A stretch of DNA of 64,000 nt from Mucilaginibacter lacusdianchii (GCF_009770985.1 NZ_WSRW01000002.1:930001-994000), one strand, 5' to 3'; positions 44,997 through 55,301 are shown, numbered from the stretch's first letter. Numbers and translations: made by a program. The notes: generated by a model not told the origin, from the letters alone.

Positions 44997-46220
44997 ATGC
45001 AACCAATTACACCGCCGGTACCGGCAAATGAAATGGAAAGGATAATTGAACTTTCGGAGTTCGATTTGGATTATGGCACTTTGCAAGATCAATTTAAGGA
45101 TCTGACCACTTTAGCCGCTAAAATAGCGGGAACCCATATTTCGCTGGTTAATTTGATTGACAGCTACACCTCGTGGACTATTGCCAACCATGGCCTACCA
45201 TTAGAACAATATCCACGTGAAGATACGGTATGTCAGTACACCATTGCAGAAGGTGAAAAATTTGAGGTAGAAGATTTATCTGTAGATGACCGGTTTAAAA
45301 ATAAAGCCTATGTATCTGGCGATCCAAATCTGCGTTATTATTTTGGCATCCCGCTTAAAACCTCATCTGGTTATAATATTGGCTCGCTATGTGTATTTGA
45401 TACCGAGAGCAAGCCGCTAACGCCCGAGAAGGTAGAAATGCTGAAAATTATTGCCGGTGAAATTGTGAATCGCTTGCAAGTACACAAAATAATTCAAAAT
45501 TTAAAAAGCAGCGCCACTAATGCACTGGAAAGTAAAAAACGGGTAGCCCATGATATTCGGGGCCCAATTGGCGGTATTATTGGTTTAGCGCGGATTATAA
45601 GTGAGCAAGGTGATGAAAACACCATGGAAGAGGTGTTGGAGTTTATAAACTTGATTCACAAAAGCGGCAATTCTATTTTAGAACTAGCCGATGAGATATT
45701 AAGTGCTGATGTACCATTAGCAGCATCTGCACCTAAACTTGGAGCCAATGAGTTTAACCAAGTTATGCTAAAAGATAAGCTGGAAAAACTATATACCCCC
45801 CAAGCGTTTAACAAGGGAATTGAATTTGTAGTAACAACCAATGCAGACACTGAGGTTATTCCTTTTTCTAAAAACAAGTTGTTGCAAATTATAGGTAACC
45901 TGATATCCAACTCCATGAAATTCACACCGATGGGCGGTAAAGTTTCGGTAGAGATGGGTTTAAAAATAGGCACAGATGTAAACCAATTGCACTTTAATGT
46001 ACAAGACACCGGTGTAGGCATGACAGAAGACAAAGTGAACGCCATATTGCACGGCCAGGGCACCTCAACCAACGGTACCAGCGGCGAACAGGGTTATGGC
46101 TTTGGTTTGGCACTGGTAAAGCACTTGGTAGACAGCCTGAAGGGGGAAATGAAAATAAATTCAAGCCCAGGCGAAGGAACTTCGTTTGAAATTTCTATTC
46201 CGCAAGTTAAGAACGCATAG
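44997..46220 (+). CDS. GAF-domain sensor histidine kinase
   Basis: 407 residues, soluble. N-terminal GAF domain (about 20-165: LAAKIAGTHISLVNLID, VCQYTIAEGEKFEVEDL, YYFGIPLKTSSGYNIGSLCVFD). HisKA with His185 in RVAHDIRGPIGGIIGLA and HATPase with NLISNSMKFTP, QDTGVGM and EQGYGFGLALVKHL. The DIRGP H-box is a variant of the common SHELRTP. No response regulator is adjacent; output partner unknown. Monocistronic. Confidence 0.92.
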   Translation: MQPITPPVPANEMERIIELSEFDLDYGTLQDQFKDLTTLAAKIAGTHISLVNLIDSYTSWTIANHGLPLEQYPREDTVCQYTIAEGEKFEVEDLSVDDRFKNKAYVSGDPNLRYYFGIPLKTSSGYNIGSLCVFDTESKPLTPEKVEMLKIIAGEIVNRLQVHKIIQNLKSSATNALESKKRVAHDIRGPIGGIIGLARIISEQGDENTMEEVLEFINLIHKSGNSILELADEILSADVPLAASAPKLGANEFNQVMLKDKLEKLYTPQAFNKGIEFVVTTNADTEVIPFSKNKLLQIIGNLISNSMKFTPMGGKVSVEMGLKIGTDVNQLHFNVQDTGVGMTEDKVNAILHGQGTSTNGTSGEQGYGFGLALVKHLVDSLKGEMKINSSPGEGTSFEISIPQVKNA

Positions 46221-46230
46221 TATAAAAATA

Positions 46231-46271
46231 AGTAAGGGCCGTTTAACAAATGAAATTAGATGGCCCTTACT
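46231..46271 (+). terminator. Possible terminator after the GAF kinase
   Basis: Perfect 10-bp arms AGTAAGGGCC (46231-46240) and GGCCCTTACT (46262-46271), but a 21-nt loop and no adjacent T run. Confidence 0.4.
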
Positions 46272-46347
46272 CATTCCACTTTTAAGCGCTTCTAACTAAA
46301 AGATAAATTCCTCCTTGCATTCAAATGAAATTTTTTGGCTTTTAACT

Positions 46348-46725
46348 TTAGAACTCATCAGCTGTGCTTCGGCTTTCTGCGTAAGGTGAATTGTGGAATT
46401 GGATGACCGAAGCATTTTTATCTATTTCAAAAGTCCATTCCGAGGTTTGGTTCGGCTTTTCTGTCCGTACGTCCTCACAGCTAAATGTATAACTCATATC
46501 TACCACAACCCTAAAGCTGCCTTTACCCAACTTAGGGTCATAGTTAACCCGGTCTAACTTCATGGAATTTACATCAGGTGATCCATTATGGCGAAATTCT
46601 CGCTGAATTTCGTATTTAAGTTCGTTGTAGTTGCTTGAATGATCTGCGAACAACGAATTCAGATAGGCTGTCATATCTGTAGCTGCATCAGGCAACACCT
46701 CAACTTTTATTTTTAAATTATTCAT
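46348..46725 (-). CDS. Conserved hypothetical protein
   Basis: 125 residues from ATG 46725 (MNNLKIKVEVLPDAATDM); the in-frame TTG at 46767 is unlikely. Soluble, mixed alpha/beta, single Cys in YTFSCEDVR, no signal peptide and no recognised domain. Monocistronic; convergent with the GAF kinase. Confidence 0.6.
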   Translation of the reverse strand: MNNLKIKVEVLPDAATDMTAYLNSLFADHSSNYNELKYEIQREFRHNGSPDVNSMKLDRVNYDPKLGKGSFRVVVDMSYTFSCEDVRTEKPNQTSEWTFEIDKNASVIQFHNSPYAESRSTADEF

Positions 46726-46795
46726 TTGCCAAAATATATAAAAACATACTACAAAAAATCGGGCCAACGTTGTTCAGTTTAAAATGAGCTCAAAC

Positions 46796-46823
46796 AAAGA
46801 AGGATGCTTTCGCATCCTTCTTT
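46796..46823 (-). terminator. Terminator of the starch-utilisation operon
   Basis: Perfect 12-bp arms AAAGAAGGATGC (46796-46807) and GCATCCTTCTTT (46812-46823) with a 4-nt loop, 28 bp past the last GH13 gene. Confidence 0.8.
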
Positions 46824-46850
46824 CGTGTAATATTCTAACTAAGTTATACG

Positions 46851-48203
46851 CTAATTTTTCAAAACCAGATAGCTATATGGCTCCAACTTAATGGTGCTAT
46901 TCAAAGTTGTTTTAGCACCGGTAAAAGCATCTCTCCAAGTGGTAGCTAATCCAGCAGGCAGAGTAAACGTTAAAGGTATATTTCTTAAGTTTGATATAAC
47001 CAGTACTTTTTTACCGCCATCTTGTTTGGTGAAAGCACAAACATCATCTGTGGTAAATGAGGTTAGCTTACCACGGCGTATAGCTGTACTTGCATTCCTG
47101 AAAGCGATGATTTTTTTATACTCAGCTGTTACATCCGGATTAAGCGTCCAATCCACTTTGGCTGAGGTAAACGGAAAAACTAATCGGTAGGGCAAGCCCA
47201 CTTCCTGGCCGTTGTAAATCATGGGTACACCTTTCATATAAGCCACAACCACAAAGGCAGCTATTGAACCCTTTTTACCACCAAAAATTTCGACTGCCGA
47301 TCCATTAGAACCGTTAACATCATGATTAGTTAGATACCTTACTATTTGCTGATCGCCGGTAGCGCCGATGTAATTCTCGTTATTCAAACTGTCTATCACC
47401 TTAGCCGATTTACCTTTTTTATAAACGGCCTCCAGGTTTTCAAAAAAAGTAAAGCCGAAATTATAATCAAACCCGGCAGTGTAGTTGCCCGGACGCTTAC
47501 CTTCAGCCAGCATTAATAGTCGATGGTTAGAAATCTTTTTTAAGGTATCAATAGCCTGTTTCCAAAAATCTACCGGCGGGCCATCTGTATAATCGCAACG
47601 GAACCCGTCAATGTTAGCGGAATATATCCAATACTTCATGGCACTAATCATTTCCCGGCGCATATCCTGGTTGTCAAAATTTAACTGGACTACATCATTC
47701 CATCCCTGCGGACTAACAATCTTACCAACGGAATCCTGTTTATACCAGTCTTTATGCGTTGTAATCCATGCGTGATCCCACGAGGTATGGTTACCCACCC
47801 AATCCAGCAGTACAGCCATCTTTCTTTGATGGGCGCCGTCAACCAATTCTCGCAAATCATTCAATGTACCAAACTCGGTGTTTATAGCCACGTAATCTTT
47901 TACACAGTAAGGTGAATTGGCCGTTTTTACAATTCCAACCGGATAAACAGGCATTAAGTATACTACATTAGCGCCTAAAGCTTTGATAGAATCCAAACGG
48001 GCAGTAACGCCTTTAAAATTTCCTTCTTTACTAAATGTGCGCATGTTTACCTGATAGATGGTTACATCTCGCCTATCAGGAACATTTTTGTAGGGCTTAT
48101 TATACTGAGACGGTGTTGAACCTGAGTTTTGTCCGAAGGTTAGGCCGGGACGTATACCAGTTAGCATCAGTATACATACCAGCAGCGTTAGTTTTCTTTT
48201 CAT
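46851..48203 (-). CDS. GH13 alpha-amylase family enzyme (paralogue A)
   Basis: 450 residues from ATG 48203, where a signal peptide begins (KRKLTLLVCILMLTGIRPGLTFG); an ATG at 48227 is also in frame. Complete (beta/alpha)8 barrel motifs: LLDWVGNHTSWDH (region I), GFRCD with nucleophile Asp204, LMLAEGK with acid/base Glu234 and YLTNHDVNG with Asp295. A C-terminal beta domain ends EPYSYLVLKN. Secreted, acting on starch or maltodextrin; no lipobox Cys, unlike paralogue B. Last gene of the Sus-like operon, 76 bp after its paralogue. Confidence 0.93.
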   Translation of the reverse strand: MKRKLTLLVCILMLTGIRPGLTFGQNSGSTPSQYNKPYKNVPDRRDVTIYQVNMRTFSKEGNFKGVTARLDSIKALGANVVYLMPVYPVGIVKTANSPYCVKDYVAINTEFGTLNDLRELVDGAHQRKMAVLLDWVGNHTSWDHAWITTHKDWYKQDSVGKIVSPQGWNDVVQLNFDNQDMRREMISAMKYWIYSANIDGFRCDYTDGPPVDFWKQAIDTLKKISNHRLLMLAEGKRPGNYTAGFDYNFGFTFFENLEAVYKKGKSAKVIDSLNNENYIGATGDQQIVRYLTNHDVNGSNGSAVEIFGGKKGSIAAFVVVAYMKGVPMIYNGQEVGLPYRLVFPFTSAKVDWTLNPDVTAEYKKIIAFRNASTAIRRGKLTSFTTDDVCAFTKQDGGKKVLVISNLRNIPLTFTLPAGLATTWRDAFTGAKTTLNSTIKLEPYSYLVLKN

Positions 48204-48279
48204 GTTTAACGGAAGCCGGGTTATCATTTAATATTCCGGTTGTTAGATAGAATTTATAATATTTAATAGAATTAAGGGC

Positions 48280-49656
48280 TTATTGAACCAGTACCATATG
48301 CTGATAAGGTTGCAAATAAACCTGATTGTTTAACGTAATACTAGTATTCGTAAAAGCGTTTTTCCAGCCAGTTGTTGTTATAGTAGATGGCATGGTATAC
48401 GTTACCGCTCTGTTACGCAAGTTGGCAATTACTAATACTTTTTGCACTTCGGTTGATTTGGTGAACACAGTCACATCATCACTGCTGAACATGCTTAGCT
48501 GTCCGTTTTTCACCGCATCACTGCTTTTTCTGAAATTCAGAATTTTTTTGTATTCGGCTGTCATATCCGGGTTGGTAGTCCAGTCAATCGGATTATGGTA
48601 AAAGATATTTAAATCACGCGTAGTACCAACTTCCTGACCATTATAAATCATGGGTACACCTTTCATATAAGCGGTTACCAGGAAGGCTGACATTGATCCG
48701 GTTCTACCACCATATAAATTAACAGGACTGCCATCGCTGCTGTACACATCATGATTGGTGATGTATCTGAGCACTTGAGTTACGGGCAATATGCTGGCAT
48801 ACTCGCTAACATTTTCATTTTGCAGCTGCGTAACCGTACCTGCATTAGCAAACACTTTACTTGATAGCGTGGAATAGTAAGACATACCATACACTAAATC
48901 AAAACCAGCCTTTGAGTGATCGCTACGGGTACCCTCGGCCAGCATAATCAGTTTATGCGTAGTGATACCTCTCAACGCATCTATGGCCTGCTTCCAGAAA
49001 TCCATGGGCACGTTATCGGCAAAGTCGCAACGGTAGCCATCAATATTGGTAGTGTACACCCAGTACTGCATGGCATCTATCATGGCGCTACGCATAGCCT
49101 GATTGGTAAAATCTAACTGTGCTACGTCTGAGTAATTGGCCGGTGATACGATGTTACCGTTCTGCTGCTTATACCAGTCCTTGTGTTCGGCAATCCAGGC
49201 ATTATCCCATGAGGTATGATTGGCTACCCAATCCAGCATCACAGCCATACCTTTGGCGTGGGCTGCATCAACCAAAGCGCGCAAATCATCCAGCGTACCA
49301 AATTCGGGGTTAACTGCTTTGTAATCTTTCACCGCATAGGGTGACCCTAATCCACCAGCCGATTTCAATACACCAACCGGGTAGGTAGGCATCAGGTATA
49401 CCACATTAACGCCTAAAGCTTTGATAGAATCCAGGCGGGCGGTAACACCTTTCAAATTGGCATCATTACTAAACGCACGTATATTAACCTGATAGATAAT
49501 AGCATCCTGCGTAGCCGGCACACTGGCATAAGGTGTTCCGTATTGACTGTAAGGCGATTCTGCCGCCTGATTTTTATCTTTTTTACAAAAGCTAAAAATC
49601 GAAACAGCAAAAAATAACAGAACTTTTAAGAGGTATCGTCTGGTTATAAATTTCAT
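48280..49656 (-). CDS. GH13 alpha-amylase family lipoprotein (paralogue B)
   Basis: 458 residues. N-terminal lipoprotein signal (LLKVLLFFAVSIFSFC, Cys24) followed by a KKDKN stretch, so probably anchored at the outer membrane surface. Catalytic motifs MLDWVANHTSWDN, GYRCD (Asp211), IMLAEGT (Glu241), ITNHDVYS (Asp303). Closely similar to the gene downstream over almost the whole length, so a tandem duplication. Role: alpha-glucan cleavage at the surface, feeding SusC/SusD. It starts 42 bp after the SusE-like gene. Confidence 0.93.
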   Translation of the reverse strand: MKFITRRYLLKVLLFFAVSIFSFCKKDKNQAAESPYSQYGTPYASVPATQDAIIYQVNIRAFSNDANLKGVTARLDSIKALGVNVVYLMPTYPVGVLKSAGGLGSPYAVKDYKAVNPEFGTLDDLRALVDAAHAKGMAVMLDWVANHTSWDNAWIAEHKDWYKQQNGNIVSPANYSDVAQLDFTNQAMRSAMIDAMQYWVYTTNIDGYRCDFADNVPMDFWKQAIDALRGITTHKLIMLAEGTRSDHSKAGFDLVYGMSYYSTLSSKVFANAGTVTQLQNENVSEYASILPVTQVLRYITNHDVYSSDGSPVNLYGGRTGSMSAFLVTAYMKGVPMIYNGQEVGTTRDLNIFYHNPIDWTTNPDMTAEYKKILNFRKSSDAVKNGQLSMFSSDDVTVFTKSTEVQKVLVIANLRNRAVTYTMPSTITTTGWKNAFTNTSITLNNQVYLQPYQHMVLVQ

Positions 49657-49698
49657 ATAAATGAGGTTGAATCAGGCAGTGCAAACACTGCCTGATAT

Positions 49699-50778
49699 TT
49701 AATTTTTCTTCAGCTTGTAATTGTAGTTGGTTGGGTCGTGCAGGTCTAATGTGATGGTATAATTTCCGCTTGTAGGTACGGTAATGTTGCCAATGGCTGC
49801 GTTGTAACCGTATACCGGGCTATCAGCGTAAGCCAGTTTACCGTTAGCGTCTATACCAAAATCAATCACCCAGGCATTATTGGCCCTGAATTTAAATGAT
49901 CCGGTTGATACGATATCGGCAGTAACCGTCCACACCTTGTTAGATGCATCGTATTTCAACTGCGTATCACTGCTCCAGCCACCTGGGGTAGCATCGCCAA
50001 TAATAGACCATGTAGTTTTGGCGTAGGTCCAGGTGTTGGTATTTAAATTAGCCGAAAGCTCGTAATAGCCCGGCTCGGGTACCACCAAATCTCCGGCTAA
50101 GCCATCGGTAGTTAAAGTGCCGTTACCGCCATCACCATAGTTGATATGGTTCCAATCCGGCGCGCTGGTAAACTTAAAGTGATTAGTACCGCCAGAAGGT
50201 ATATTAATATAGCCATCGTAAATTTTATCAGCCTGAACAGCTGCAATGGTAGGTGCTGTTGCCGGGCTCCAACCCTGATAATCGCCCGGAACGTATAATA
50301 CAGGGTAGGCAACCACAGTTTTATGTGGCGTTACGTTTACCGTAACCGCTTTTGAGTAAGCATATCTATCTTGATAGGCCTGTACCCTAAACACCAGCTT
50401 GCCTTGTGTACCTGCTGTAAGCCCCATAGCCATGGCCATGTTATTTAAGTCTGTGCCTTTGTAAGATTTGCTTAAAACATCTTTGCCTAAAGCAATGCTG
50501 GTTGCGCCAGCCCAGGCATTTGTACCCACCGTGTCGGTTGGCACATCTGCCTGTAGTGTATAGGTTACAGATGCTTTAACCGGATAAACTACTGCAGGCC
50601 ATGAAAGCGTAACCACCGACGAGGTATCATTGGCCGTGGTAAGTGCCACCGACGAAGTAGACGCTTGCAGTGAACCGCTAAAAGATACCGGCTGCAAGGT
50701 GGTTAACTCGGCATTCTTTTTACACGCGGTATTAAAAAGGATGCCTAATAAAAATATACTGTATATTATTTTTTTCAT
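49699..50778 (-). CDS. SusE-like outer-membrane starch-binding lipoprotein
   Basis: 359 residues from ATG 50778 (the codon before it, GTG at 50781, is an unlikely start). Lipobox FNTAC with Cys19. An N-terminal Ig-like SusE domain (about 30-150: LSWPAVVYPVKASVTYTLQ) and two tandem carbohydrate-binding modules (VPGDYQGWSPATAPTIAAVQ; WSIIGDATPGGWSSDTQLKY), each with the aromatic-rich pattern of SusE/SusF starch modules. It keeps polysaccharide on the cell surface. Fits between SusD and the GH13 genes, 12 bp after SusD. Confidence 0.92.
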   Translation of the reverse strand: MKKIIYSIFLLGILFNTACKKNAELTTLQPVSFSGSLQASTSSVALTTANDTSSVVTLSWPAVVYPVKASVTYTLQADVPTDTVGTNAWAGATSIALGKDVLSKSYKGTDLNNMAMAMGLTAGTQGKLVFRVQAYQDRYAYSKAVTVNVTPHKTVVAYPVLYVPGDYQGWSPATAPTIAAVQADKIYDGYINIPSGGTNHFKFTSAPDWNHINYGDGGNGTLTTDGLAGDLVVPEPGYYELSANLNTNTWTYAKTTWSIIGDATPGGWSSDTQLKYDASNKVWTVTADIVSTGSFKFRANNAWVIDFGIDANGKLAYADSPVYGYNAAIGNITVPTSGNYTITLDLHDPTNYNYKLKKN

Positions 50779-50790
50779 CACAAAGCAGGA

Positions 50791-52278
50791 TTAATAACCG
50801 GGATTCTGTTTTAAATTCGGGTTGGCGTTAAGCGCACTGATTGGTATAGGGAATAGCCTGTGAGTAGTAGGAATAGCTGATGTAACTAATTCACGTGCAT
50901 CTTCAAAATGACCAAATCTGATCATATCCTGCCTGCGATGGCCTTCAAATACCAGCTCAAAGCCCCTTTCATCGTAAATGTTATCCAGCGTTACAGAAGT
51001 TAAATCTGTTAATCCGGCCCGTTCTCTAACTTTGTTGATAAATGGTAAAGCCGCTGACGCGTTGCCTAAACGTACATTACATTCAGCCTGCATCAATAGC
51101 AAATCGGCATACCGGTATATGGGGAAATCGTTTGATGCACCGCTGGCGTCAACCGGCGCGGCAGGGAAAAACTTAACATCTCTGATACCATCATTAGGCG
51201 CGGCTCCCGGCGAAATAAGCGACGAAACAGTAGGATTATAAGTAGTGTTGCCCTTAGCCTGCTGCCCTACTAGAAACTGATTACGTCTGATATCATTTGT
51301 GTTGAACTTGCTGTAAAACTGATTCATAATAATGGTACCATTCCAGCCATTGTAACCAATGAGCGCCATGCCATTAGCACTGTTTAAACTTCGGATACCA
51401 TAGATGTTGCCGCTTACAACGTTCTCTTTTAAATAGAGTGCCATGATAGTTTCATCGTCCGGGCACACATCGCCAAAAAGCTCGAAATAAGAGTACCCCA
51501 GCGGACTAGCTGCATTAGCGCTGCCAGCATGCAAAGTAAACCCACCTGATGCTACTTTATCACAGGCAGCCAAAGCCTCGGCCCAGGCAGGCGTACCAAT
51601 ATAAACGCCGGCATTTAGGTATACTTTAGCCAAAAACATGTATCCGGCCCATTTATTAAAACGACCATAATAGGCGCCGCCTCTTGTTTCAGAAAGCAAG
51701 TCAACATTAGCTTTTAATTCAGATACAATGAAATTGTAGATGGTTGCACGTTTGGTTTGTGCAATTTTAGATACATCGGTATTGTTATCTGTGTAAAAAG
51801 GCACATCGCCAAAATCATCCATCAACAAGTAGTAAAACCATGCACGCAGCACCTTAGCCTCTGCAATTTTAGACGGATCGGCGTTAGCTGATGTCAACTG
51901 TGCAACAGCTAGGTTAGCGCTGTAGATAGACGAATACAGCCAGTTCCATGTGTTACTAATAAGCCCTAAACTAGGCTGGTAGGTATGGGTGTATAACTGA
52001 GCAAAATCAAGCTGCCAGTCGCCGGTGTTACGGTGAGGTATCACCTGATCATCGGCCACAAAGGTATTCAAATCATACCAGCAGTTATCGCGGCCGGCAT
52101 AATTGCTACCCCAGGTACCTGCAATTTTTCCATAAACGGTAGCCAGTGCATTATCAGCACCTGCAGGCGTGGCATAAAATTCGTCCGACTGGTATTTGTC
52201 GTATACATTTTCATCAACCTTAGTGCAGCTAACGGCAGCAAGGCTTAACATAAAAATGATTGTTAATATTTTTTTCAT
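50791..52278 (-). CDS. SusD/RagB-family starch-binding lipoprotein
   Basis: 495 residues from ATG 52278 (MKKILTIIFMLSLAAVSC, lipobox Cys18); an ATG at 52302 overlaps susC and is less likely. TPR-like N-terminal half (AEAKVLRAWFYYLLMDDFGDVPF; FLAKVYLNAGVY) and SusD-like C-terminal part (YRYADLLLMQAECNVRLGNA, INKVRERAGL, ERGFELVFEGHRRQDMIRFG). The lid over the SusC pore; binds glycan at the surface. 7 bp after SusC. Confidence 0.95.
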   Translation of the reverse strand: MKKILTIIFMLSLAAVSCTKVDENVYDKYQSDEFYATPAGADNALATVYGKIAGTWGSNYAGRDNCWYDLNTFVADDQVIPHRNTGDWQLDFAQLYTHTYQPSLGLISNTWNWLYSSIYSANLAVAQLTSANADPSKIAEAKVLRAWFYYLLMDDFGDVPFYTDNNTDVSKIAQTKRATIYNFIVSELKANVDLLSETRGGAYYGRFNKWAGYMFLAKVYLNAGVYIGTPAWAEALAACDKVASGGFTLHAGSANAASPLGYSYFELFGDVCPDDETIMALYLKENVVSGNIYGIRSLNSANGMALIGYNGWNGTIIMNQFYSKFNTNDIRRNQFLVGQQAKGNTTYNPTVSSLISPGAAPNDGIRDVKFFPAAPVDASGASNDFPIYRYADLLLMQAECNVRLGNASAALPFINKVRERAGLTDLTSVTLDNIYDERGFELVFEGHRRQDMIRFGHFEDARELVTSAIPTTHRLFPIPISALNANPNLKQNPGY

Positions 52279-52285
52279 GATCGTA

Positions 52286-55243
52286 TTATTTGAAAATAAC
52301 ATTCAATCCTACAGAGAAGGTGCGGTTACGTGGATAGATTCCATAATCGCCGCCTGATAGGTTCGAACCCACCAATTCTGGGTCGAGGCCCTTGTATTTG
52401 GTTATTAACGCTAGGTTTTGGCCGGTTAACGACAGGCGCAAAGCGTTAACGAATTTCACATTGCGTAAATTGAACCGGTAACCTAGAGATAAATTTTGCC
52501 ACCTTAAATAAGCACCGTTTTCTAACCAAAGATCTGAGCTGTATTGGGTTGATTCGATGCCTAATGGGATAGCACTTTGCAGCACATTTGATTTGCCTAA
52601 GTATTGAAGTATACTAAATTGCTGACGCAGACCATTGTAAATTTTATTACCGCCCGAACCACGCCACACCATAGATACATCAAAATTTTTGTAAGTAAAG
52701 CTAGGCGTAAACGCGTAATTATACTTAGGTAACGATTGCCCTGCCTCTACCCTGTCCGGACTCCTGTCGCTAGGGTCTACCGTTCCGTCTCCATTCTGGT
52801 CAACATAGGTTTCAGCATTGTTGGCGTCTTTACCCTGATGCTGTAAAATGCGGTAGGTGCCTACCGGCTTTCCAACCAGTAGATAAGCGTTTGAACCTAA
52901 GCTTACATAATCGGTAGGTACATCGTAGCCTTGTATATTGCCACCTAAACTTAACACCTTATTTTTTAACAGCGTTCCGTTACCGGCAAGGGTTAATCGG
53001 GTATTTTTCCCCCTAATCACATCGTAGCTTAACGTTAGTTCCAATCCGCGATTTTGTAAACTACCTACGTTTGCCAGTATGTTGCCTACTAAAAACGGCC
53101 CCTGCACAGGTACGGTGTAATTATATAATAGGTTATCGGTATTGGCCGTAAATACGTCTACTGTACCGGTAAGTCTGTCGTCCATAAAGCCAAAGTCTAT
53201 ACCTGCGTTGGTTTGCTTTTTGGTTTCCCATTTTAAGTTAGGGTTGGCATTTTGGCTGGCCGAGTAGTTTGGTATTAATGAGCCGCCGAAATAAACGGTA
53301 GGACTGGTAGGATTTAGCCCAACCAATGCAATGGAGTTTTGCGGACCTATACCTTGCTGATTACCGGTAACGCCATACCCCACTCGCAGCTTCAGGCTAC
53401 TGAAGATGTGCTGGCTCTTCATAAAATCTTCCTGATCTATACGCCATGCTAATGATGCAGACGGGAAATTAGCCCACTTGTTATTAGCCCCAAAAACAGT
53501 TGCCCCATCACGTCTGAAACTTGCCGTTAACAGGTACCGGTTGTGATACGAATAGTTAATTCTTCCTAAAAACGAAACCAGACTCCTGTCATTTTTGTAA
53601 GATGACACGTCACCTGTTTGCGCATTAGCCAGTGTACCTAATTGTAAGGCGTTGTAAGTAGCAATATCATTAATAAACCCGCGGGCTGCCGAATAACTGC
53701 CGTTATAGGTTTGCCGCTGCCACTCATAAACTACGGTAGCATCAAAGTGATTTAAGCCAAAATCGCGCTTGTACGTTAAATTGATATCCATCAACCTTTC
53801 ATCCACATGGTCATTGTTGATGTGCGCCTGGCCATTATAGCTCACGGCACTGGTAAGGGTAGATGCTGCTGGCGCATAATAACCATTATTAGAATCTCTT
53901 TTACGCCAGCTGCCAAACCAACCTGCTGATAGGCCTTTGTATATTTCCAAATCGGCCCGCAAACTGCCAAACAGGTTGTTGATGTGGTTATCATTGCTTA
54001 CCGTTTGTGCAACCGCGTAGGGATTGACATATTGAAACACATTCGGGTCTACATAGTAACTACCGTTTGTGTTAAATACCGGGTCGGTTGGCCGGGAGAC
54101 ATAGGCCTGACTAATTAAATTTGACGTAAAGGCAGCGTTACCTACACCTGTTGGACTGTAAGTGTAATCGTTAACACCACTGTTTAAATTCATAGTAAGG
54201 GTAAGCCGGTTATCCAATGCCTTTTGCGATGCTGTAATTCTGCCGATGTAGTTGCTGAATTTTGAATTGATAACCGTACCGGTTTGGCTGATTGCCGTTA
54301 ATGACGCCCGATAATTGAAGCCATTTGCACCGCCACCAAAAGCCAGGGAATAGTTTTGAGTATAACCGTTACGGGTAAGCAGGTTATACCAATCGGTATT
54401 GGAACCGTGGTTGGCCGATACATCTACACCTTGGGCGTTTGCCTGTTGTGTCCATTGGTCGGCACTCAGCAGTTGTAGTTTTTTTGCAATTACATCAATA
54501 GATGAATTCTCAGTATACTCTACCGTAGTTGTACCGGCTGCCGATTTTTTAGTAGTAACGATGATGACACCCGGCGCACCGCGTGAACCGTAAATAGCTG
54601 TGGCCGAAGCATCTTTTAAAATGTCGACGGATGCAATTTCACTTGGCGGAACTTGGTTAAATAAGTCCATATTACCTTGAACACCATCTACCACCACCAG
54701 CGGATCGTTGCCGCCTTGCAGTGAAGTGATACCGCGTATACGTACCGTTGGTGCCGTGCCTGGCTCGCTGCCACTTTGCGTAATATCAACACCGGCTGCT
54801 TTGCCTTCTAACTGTTGCAACGGGTTGGTGATGGGGCCCGGATTTAAATCTTTACTTCCAACGTTAGAAACCGAACCGGTTAAATCAGATTTGCGGGCAG
54901 TACCATACCCCACTACAACCACATCTGTAAGCGACCGTGAATTGGGCTTTAACTGTACTGTAGCCGACTGGCCTTGTGTAATTGCTTTTTCGGTAACATC
55001 GTAACCTACAAAGCTAACCGAAATGGTAACCGATGCCTGTGCAATATTACGGATAGTAAACGCTCCGTTGTTATCGGTTACGGTTGATTGGCCGGTTTCT
55101 TTTACACGCACCGTAGCTCCCGGCAAAGGCTGATTAGTTTCATCAAGCACTCTTCCGGTAAACACATTCTGCGCAAATGAAGATAGCGCACAAAAGAAAA
55201 ACAGCATGGCCAGGCCATACTTAAATAAGTAAATTTTGTTCAT
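52286..55243 (-). CDS. SusC/RagA-family TonB-dependent outer-membrane transporter
   Basis: 985 residues. Signal peptide (cleavage near residue 24), CarboxypepD_reg-like domain (26-100: GRVLDETNQPLPGATVRVKE), the SusC signature DVVVVGYG (107-114), TonB plug domain with VRIRGITSLQGGNDPLVVVD and SATAIYGSRGAPGVIIVTTK, then the beta-barrel ending in FSVGLNVIFK with terminal aromatic residue. Imports malto-oligosaccharides through the outer membrane, powered by TonB. First gene of the operon; promoter near 55302-55330 and a long palindrome further upstream. Confidence 0.96.
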   Translation of the reverse strand: MNKIYLFKYGLAMLFFFCALSSFAQNVFTGRVLDETNQPLPGATVRVKETGQSTVTDNNGAFTIRNIAQASVTISVSFVGYDVTEKAITQGQSATVQLKPNSRSLTDVVVVGYGTARKSDLTGSVSNVGSKDLNPGPITNPLQQLEGKAAGVDITQSGSEPGTAPTVRIRGITSLQGGNDPLVVVDGVQGNMDLFNQVPPSEIASVDILKDASATAIYGSRGAPGVIIVTTKKSAAGTTTVEYTENSSIDVIAKKLQLLSADQWTQQANAQGVDVSANHGSNTDWYNLLTRNGYTQNYSLAFGGGANGFNYRASLTAISQTGTVINSKFSNYIGRITASQKALDNRLTLTMNLNSGVNDYTYSPTGVGNAAFTSNLISQAYVSRPTDPVFNTNGSYYVDPNVFQYVNPYAVAQTVSNDNHINNLFGSLRADLEIYKGLSAGWFGSWRKRDSNNGYYAPAASTLTSAVSYNGQAHINNDHVDERLMDINLTYKRDFGLNHFDATVVYEWQRQTYNGSYSAARGFINDIATYNALQLGTLANAQTGDVSSYKNDRSLVSFLGRINYSYHNRYLLTASFRRDGATVFGANNKWANFPSASLAWRIDQEDFMKSQHIFSSLKLRVGYGVTGNQQGIGPQNSIALVGLNPTSPTVYFGGSLIPNYSASQNANPNLKWETKKQTNAGIDFGFMDDRLTGTVDVFTANTDNLLYNYTVPVQGPFLVGNILANVGSLQNRGLELTLSYDVIRGKNTRLTLAGNGTLLKNKVLSLGGNIQGYDVPTDYVSLGSNAYLLVGKPVGTYRILQHQGKDANNAETYVDQNGDGTVDPSDRSPDRVEAGQSLPKYNYAFTPSFTYKNFDVSMVWRGSGGNKIYNGLRQQFSILQYLGKSNVLQSAIPLGIESTQYSSDLWLENGAYLRWQNLSLGYRFNLRNVKFVNALRLSLTGQNLALITKYKGLDPELVGSNLSGGDYGIYPRNRTFSVGLNVIFK

Positions 55244-55301
55244 TTAATACGGTTTTAATTGGTAAAAAGCATTTGGCTCAATTCTAGAAAATAGCCATGC
55301 T

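Noticed and set aside
44997..46220. Phytochrome identity for the GAF kinase
   Set aside because: No PAS-GAF-PHY order and no chromophore Cys context is visible; GAF with HisKA and HATPase is all that can be supported.
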